Shown piece by piece: positions 9,501-13,347 of a DNA stretch of 13,347 nucleotides (its first letter is position 1; every line of letters starts with the position of its first letter). This DNA is from Goniomonas avonlea. Lineage: Eukaryota; Cryptophyceae; Goniomonadida; Goniomonadaceae. The notes below the pieces were generated by a model. The model was given only the letters and a program-made list of their open reading frames with translations. It made no database searches and was not told the origin of the DNA. The stretch covers positions 1-13,347 of the forward strand of contig QUTJ01031603.1 in the NCBI GenBank assembly GCA_003573635.1. The letters are read 5' to 3'. A program made the translations under genes and the position numbers.

Positions 9501-11001
9501 ACGGCGCTCAGAGATCTTCCTGTATGACACCTGCAATTTTTCGAACTCCTTTTCCTCTTTAGTAATTTCTTTCTGGAGTTTGGTTTTCGCCTGGGCAACA
9601 GTCAGGACGTGGAAAGACGGTTTCTGTCGTCACCTTTTTGATAGCAGATTCGGCCTTCCCCACGTCAGAAGCCATCGCCGCCTACCAAAACGTGTCAGAG
9701 GGACGAAATGCTGCGCAGTAAACTACCTGGGCGCAGAGTTGTAGGAACGAAACGATGGCCTCAAATCGTTCCAGATTCTGTGTCCGGAATCAGCACTTGT
9801 AGACTCGATTCAAACCTAAACACTGACCGCCGAGTGTTGCTTGCGACGAGAGTCGACAATTCCTCGCAAGAATTCTGGCATATCGAAGGTGTCGATGACA
9901 GTCCATCGTTGAAGCCGTTCAACAGCAGGTCTGAGCTCAACAAGATGCTCTGTAATCGACGGCATTTCCAGCGTGGCTTGCTTCGACACGCATTGCAAGT
10001 GCACAGCGACCTTCTCTGAAGTGAGCTTTTCTGTAAGAGGGGAGGATCCAGCAGCAAACAGCACTCGAACTACTTCGGTCGCAATGGCGTCCACAGAATC
10101 ACATCTGGCTTCTGCGACACGGCACAGGACTCTCCTGTATTCCAGAGGGAGAGCTGCCACATCGGGTCAGTTGCTGCAAACCAAAAAATCAGACTCGCCC
10201 GTGTCAGTAATTTCACAGGCCTCAAGGGCCTCGAGGCACTTCAAGATGTCCTCTTCCTCTGGTTGAATGTGCGGGATCGGGCGCTCGACTTCGCACAGTT
10301 GCTTCAGATCCGAAGCAAGAACTTGGGCAACACGGTCATGCTGTAACTAGGTCAGAACATAATCAATTTGATTGAGAGTTGCACCGTTGGCGGCGCAGCG
10401 GAGCGTCGTCTGTGTGATGCTTTAGGCTTGACCGGGGTCGGCTCGGGCGAAGGCATCTTGGGCGTTTCGGTCGCTGGTCGAGGTGCATCGTCCACGTTTG
10501 TGGCAGGCTCAGAACGCTCGTTTTCTTGCACTGGCACATCCTTTGAAGGAGTTTGAGGGTCAACTTGTTCCCCGTCCTTGGGCAATTCTGGCTCTGGCTG
10601 CGAAAGACAGCGCTTTTTGTCCTGGGTTCCGACGGTTTTCACGTCTTCCATAGGAGTCAAAGGAGGGGAGGATTCTCGCGACTCCTTGACCGAGAGCACT
10701 GGTGCCTCAGGAGAAACCTCGTGAACAGTCGATTCCTTGCGAATCGGCTCGTCTGCTTCGGGGTCAACGGGGATTTGTTTCACGGCCGGCTCCACGGGCG
10801 TCGGTCCAGGCTTTGCGAAAAAGTTGGTGATAACCTGCAGCATCTAATCTCAGCAACCATCGACCCCGGGGACTGTGAGAGGGCGCGCACCTTGCTCATC
10901 GCGAAGCCACCACCGCGGGTTTGCCTCCACAATGTTTCGCGCTCAATTTTCGCCTTGCCGCTTATGCAAGCTGACCTCGCGCGTTTTCTGTTAACGCTCA
11001 T
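6511..11001 (-). CDS. CHAF1A: Chromatin assembly factor 1 large subunit (CAF-1 p150)
   Basis: CAF-1 p150 deposits H3-H4 on newly replicated DNA, recruited by PCNA. The 21 exons of this part, in transcript order, are 10891-11001, 10385-10843, 10217-10340, 9828-10153, 9727-9777, 9634-9681, 9495-9590, 9318-9446, 9186-9245, 9079-9157, 8703-9026, 8486-8658, 8397-8439, 8314-8342, 8221-8263, 7924-8168, 7644-7699, 7445-7526, 7357-7395, 7045-7313 and 6511-6931 (1069 codons; human protein is 956 aa). Domains: PIP-like LQVITNFF (39-46), an unassigned helical block (about 191-357), KER coiled coil (358-468), second PIP-like VQKLQSFW, RPAYFGTF then the hallmark YDVDSEEEW and acidic stretch (about 597-660), DDGFVVPDG, APVIVGPYF, winged helix (about 770-840), PIP QATITKLF (908-915) and three SUMO-interaction motifs (950-980). 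Human p150 has matching RPAYWGTW, YEVDSDEEWEEEE and DDGFFVPHG. Start chosen at the first ATG (11001); exon 2 may begin at 10834. The donor at 10217 is weak. The reading frame continues into 6372. Confidence 0.88.
6563..6634. repeat. 12-nt coding minisatellite (APTT/ASTT repeats)
   Basis: Six consecutive 12-mers of the form GCAGTCGTGGRG on the + strand. Their order (GGAG, GGGG, GGGG, GGAG, GGGG, GGGG) gives a 36-nt higher-order period. On the coding minus strand they encode a Thr/Ala/Pro-rich linker (APTT, ASTT) in the CAF-1 tail, just before the junction with the HEAT/ARM part. Confidence 0.92.
6778..6870 (-). other. Three SUMO-interaction motifs in the CAF-1 tail
   Basis: AIDLT (6856-6870), VVDLT (6811-6825) and VVDLT (6778-6792) each fit the hydrophobic SIM core [VI]DLT and are followed by acidic or Ser/Thr residues. 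The last two arise from an exact 33-nt unit (SPSGVVDLT...), so the array grew by tandem duplication. Human p150 has one such motif (IIDLTEDS), near its N terminus. SUMO binding is inferred from motif only. Confidence 0.7.
7086..7109 (-). other. C-terminal PCNA-interacting (PIP) box
   Basis: QATITKLF preceded by KRK matches Qxx[ILM]xx[FL]F with basic flanks. Only the first aromatic position is replaced, by Leu. It lies after the winged-helix domain. Confidence 0.6.
7357..7699 (-). other. CAF-1 C-terminal winged-helix domain (exons 17-19)
   Basis: Exons 7644-7699, 7445-7526 and 7357-7395 join in phase, following LMPDLVQ at the end of exon 7924-8168. The fragment VHRRVEGIAALVLEF lines up with LHGNVNGSKVIIREF of human p150. 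SKRQVQLQIEKIATKEKR and ARFYV follow, typical of the recognition helix and wing of this DNA-binding domain. Confidence 0.75.
8397..8658 (-). other. CAF-1 acidic (ED) histone-binding region
   Basis: Exons 8486-8658 and 8397-8439 encode YDVDSEEEWEEEEEGGEDIS, further Glu/Asp clusters, and then DDGFVVPDG. This is the most diagnostic stretch of the CAF-1 large subunit and in the family binds H3-H4. Confidence 0.92.
9119..9142 (-). other. PIP-like motif after the KER region
   Basis: VQKLQSFW followed by SGFGVK sits directly after the KER coiled coil. This is where human p150 has its non-canonical KAEITRFF PIP. It lacks Gln at position 1 and has Trp in place of the second aromatic residue. Confidence 0.5.
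9186..9681 (-). other. CAF-1 KER domain (Lys/Glu/Arg-rich coiled coil)
   Basis: Exons 9634-9681, 9495-9590, 9318-9446 and 9186-9245 encode about 111 residues dominated by K, E, Q and R, for example EKSQKAQEKERKELEKKLK. In CAF-1 this long helix binds DNA and sets spacing. Confidence 0.85.
10817..10840 (-). other. N-terminal PIP-like motif
   Basis: LQVITNFFAKP closely resembles the PCNA-binding ITRFFQKP motif of human p150, but it lies near residue 39 instead of after the KER. Leu replaces the usual Gln at position 1. Confidence 0.55.
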
Positions 11002-11076
11002 AGAGAGCTTTCGTTTGGTCAAACTCTTCAACGTCAAAGTGACTCGGCGTCGTGTCCTCTTGGTCTTTTCGGCGCA
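11002..11076. promoter_or_regulatory. Shared bidirectional promoter between CAF-1 gene and PSMA5
   Basis: Only 75 bp separate the divergent start codons (CAF-1 ATG at 11001 on -, PSMA5 ATG at 11077 on +). Both core promoters and 5' UTRs must fit here or overlap the neighbouring gene. No TATA box is evident. A TGACG half-site (minus strand of CGTCA, about 11031-11035) is visible but unproven. Confidence 0.6.
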
Positions 11077-12346
11077 ATGTTCTTGACGAGGTAGATTGAA
11101 GTGTTAGTAATTGTCATTCTCAGCTTGTTTTACACAGGAGTGAGTACGATCGTGGTGTGAACACGTTTTCCCCTGAGGGACGATTGTTCCAAGTGGAGTA
11201 CGCCATCGAGGCAATCAAGGTGTGCTTGTATTTGTGGTGGAAATGGTTCATCTCTCGCTTCTGACCTCCGCTCTGTGCAGCTCGGCACCACAGCGATCGG
11301 TGTGTGCACAAAAGAGGGAGTGGTTCTTGCTGTCGAGAAACGTCTGACATCACCACTTCTTGAGCCCAGCAGTGTTGAGAAGATCATGGAGATCGACTCT
11401 CATCTTGGTGTGTGTTTTTTGGTCATTGTACCTGTTCTCGAGTGGCGCCTGACCGTGGGTATAGGCTGCGCAATGAGTGGGTTGACAGCTGATGCGCGAA
11501 CTCTGGTTGAAAAAGCGCGCACTGAGACACAGGTACCTGCGATCAGTCGACTGAGCCCATGTCTCGGTGCTGACTCGTTCCAGAACCATCGCTTCTCATT
11601 CGCTGAGCCTATGTCTGCGGAGTCAGCGACTCAGGCCATTTGTGATTTTGCTTTGCGGTTTGGTGAAGAGGGCGCGCCAATGGTACGCGTCGAATAGATT
11701 TCCTTTCCCTCCCCCCTCATCCCCCGATTTTACAGAGCCGACCGTTCGGAGTCGCACTCCTGGTTGCTGGAGTTGACGAGACTGGACCGTGTTTGTGAGT
11801 GATTAGCATTATATCGGGCGCGTCTTAATCACGTTGGCAGGTTTCACACTGATCCCTCTGGTACTTTTGTCAAGTACGAGGCCAAGGCCATTGGTGCCGG
11901 GTCCGAGGGTGCTCAGACGAGCTTGCAAGACCAGTACAGCGCGGTATGTTGGATTCAACGAAGTGTATGGTGTTTGTGTGTCTCCCTCTGTGGTCTTGGC
12001 GCGCTTTGTTGGAGCACCATCGTCGCATACCATCCCGCTGACCCTGCTGCAGACGATGACCCTGCTGGAGGCAGAGACCTTGGCACTGTCGACCCTGAAG
12101 CAGGTACTCGTCATTTTTTGTTGGTTGATTTGTTGCATGGGTGAATGGCCGGGTTCATGTTCCAACGACTTTGGTCAGGTTATGGAGGAGAAGGTGGACT
12201 CCAAGAACGTCGAGATTGCCTCGGTGTCGGTGAGTGTGGGGTCGTTCCCGTTGCTCCTTCGTCATGACATTTTCTTGCAGCTGGCTACTGGCCGATTCCA
12301 CATCTACACCACAGAGGAGCTGCAGGCGGTCATCACACGTCTGTAA
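11077..12346 (+). CDS. PSMA5: 20S proteasome subunit alpha type-5
   Basis: Ten exons: 11077-11090, 11138-11219, 11281-11407, 11465-11532, 11584-11682, 11736-11794, 11841-11943, 12053-12103, 12179-12229, 12281-12346 (stop TAA). All phases agree; the product is 239 aa against 241 in human PSMA5. It is a structural (non-catalytic) subunit of the outer alpha ring of the 20S proteasome. The N terminus [19 protein letters not shown] and the alpha-subunit signature ([14 protein letters not shown]) are essentially those of human PSMA5. [34 protein letters not shown] and the C-terminal LKQ|VMEEK follow in order. The loop before SRPFG is about three residues shorter than in human. Introns are 46-109 nt. 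No AATAAA was seen shortly after the stop. The gene is intact and identification is essentially certain. Confidence 0.97.
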
Positions 12347-12918
12347 ACATTTGGCGCCGATTGATTGTCTTGAATACACGTCACATTCACATTAATTAGT
12401 CCTCTGTCGAGATCAGTAGCTGCGGTCGACATATGCAACCCAAGGAGCGCGTGCTGCGGGCCAACTGGCGAACATGGGGGTCCTTGCAAAGTAAAGGCAT
12501 CATTGCGTGTGCCTTGCTTGAATTGCGTGCCTTGCAGCGGGCAGTCGTTTTCGATCGAAGAGTCAGGCCGAAAGTCTCGGCAACGAGCAAGGCCATGCCG
12601 TGTTATTTCAAGGAAGTAGAATCACCATCAGCAAACCGAAATTTTCGTATTTGACCGTAGTACAATAATGGAGAGTGTACAATTGTATATCGATTATGAA
12701 ATCTGAATCATTGTTGCTGATTACCGCTGGTATGAAAGAATATAATTTTGTTCTGTTTCTGCCGCTTGCTAAAATAATTTCAATTGTTCTGTTCTGCCCA
12801 GATAATGAAATAATTAACAGAGTGATCGTGTTCGTATGTGCAAGGGCGGATGAGAAGCATCATTGCTCATGATGATTGCTGCGTCAATCTTCCCATATTA
12901 TCTGTCTGGTGACTCTGC

Positions 12919-13132
12919 CACTGCCTACTTCCTGTCGCGCTAAGTTTATAAACCAGCGGCTGGTTTAGATCGGCTGGAAAAATCCATTAGAAATATCTAT
13001 CAACTGGCACGTGCGGCATAATAATTTGATTACGGCTGGTTTACATTGATTCCGGCTGGCACTTGTGGAAGTAGGTGATTTCCCCGAGTTTCCCTGATTT
13101 CCTGAGCGCGCCTAGCACTGCCTACTTCCTGT
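12919..13132. repeat. Repeat cluster, possible degenerate MITE-like element
   Basis: CACTGCCTACTTCCTGT occurs at 12919-12935 and again at 13116-13132. A partial inverted copy (GGAAGTAGGTG) lies at about 13068-13078. Between them are a 9+9 bp near-continuous palindrome (TAAACCAGC/GCTGGTTTA, about 12949-12967) and four CGGCTGG motifs (12957, 12971, 13033, 13053). No transposase or clear target-site duplication is visible, so the element type is a guess. Confidence 0.4.
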
Positions 13133-13224
13133 ATCTGGCAGGCCACCAAGCCCAATCAGAGACTTAGCTGCGATAGTACAGTTCATGATATGCCATGATA
13201 AAATGTGCCAGCATAGTATGAGTA

Positions 13225-13249
13225 TGTGTGTGTGTGTGTATGTGTGTGT
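13225..13249. repeat. (TG)n microsatellite, interrupted
   Basis: A TG dinucleotide run with one TATG interruption. Confidence 0.9.
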
Positions 13250-13308
13250 CTCTCCAACCCTAGGCAGATCTACGGGTCTGTGGCTGCTATGCAGTTCCTA
13301 GTGGTTTC

Positions 13309-13312
<4 letters not shown>

Positions 13313-13347
<35 letters not shown>
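13313..13347. repeat. (CT)n microsatellite running off the window
   Basis: An uninterrupted CT run to the last base of the window; its true length is unknown. Confidence 0.95.

Larger units (their letters stand above)
12347..13347. other. Intergenic region downstream of PSMA5, no supported gene
   Basis: Composition turns AT-rich from about 12620 to 13060, unlike the GC-rich gene region. Two short plus-strand frames (12433-12654 and 12675-12872) overlap minus-strand frames or show no recognisable sequence, and I do not call them. The rest is the repeat cluster at 12919-13132 and terminal microsatellites. A short direct repeat (ATTGCGTG..CCTTGC) occurs at about 12502 and 12520. Confidence 0.55.

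Noticed and set aside
11066-11075. E2F-like site (TTTTCGGCGC) just before the PSMA5 start
   Set aside because: It does not match the TTTSSCGC consensus exactly, and a near match in 75 bp is not evidence.
12433-12872. Two short plus-strand open frames and an overlapping minus-strand frame after PSMA5
   Set aside because: They are short, overlapping, have no recognisable domain and lie in the transition to AT-rich intergenic DNA.

Overview
The window is nuclear DNA from an intron-dense, probably unicellular eukaryote. Three protein-coding genes can be rebuilt by joining exons whose reading phases agree at every junction. Introns are mostly 45-250 nt, and donors are often GTGCGY, GTGAGT or GTACGN. 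The gene content (TRPM-like channel, CAF-1, 20S proteasome) would fit a holozoan or related protist, but the sequence does not fix the lineage.

Layout. Positions 258-3395 (+) hold the 3' part of a TRPM-like cation channel: last transmembrane helix, a conserved PVVPPP segment, a degenerate EF-hand-like loop and a coiled-coil tail. It is followed by AATAAA at 3418. Its introns carry microsatellites and several tandem duplications; one repeats a splice acceptor with the start of the exon behind it. Positions 3396-4358 are a convergent intergenic region with a 29-bp minisatellite.

Positions 4359-11001 (-) form what reads as one 28-exon gene of about 1460 codons. The first 21 exons (11001 to 6511) encode the large subunit of chromatin assembly factor 1 (CHAF1A/p150): PCNA-binding motifs, KER coiled coil, the YDVDSEEEW acidic region, a C-terminal winged-helix domain and a tail with three VDLT/IDLT SUMO-interaction motifs. 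The last seven exons (6372 to 4359) continue in the same frame into about 391 residues of HEAT/ARM-like helices. Exons 22 and 23 have no in-frame ATG of their own, so an in-frame fusion is the simplest reading and is the main candidate novelty.

Positions 11077-12346 (+) are a complete ten-exon PSMA5 gene (20S proteasome alpha-5), including a 14-nt first coding exon. It is head to head with the CAF-1 gene, with only 75 bp between the two start codons, which implies a shared bidirectional promoter. Positions 12347-13347 show no supportable gene. This part becomes AT-rich and holds a repeat cluster resembling a small degenerate transposon, then GT and CT microsatellites at the window edge.

How they work together: CAF-1 (replication-coupled nucleosome assembly) and the proteasome subunit share an upstream region and may be co-expressed. 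The channel gene is functionally unrelated. All exon boundaries are inferred from splice consensus, phase and family motifs; no transcript data were available.
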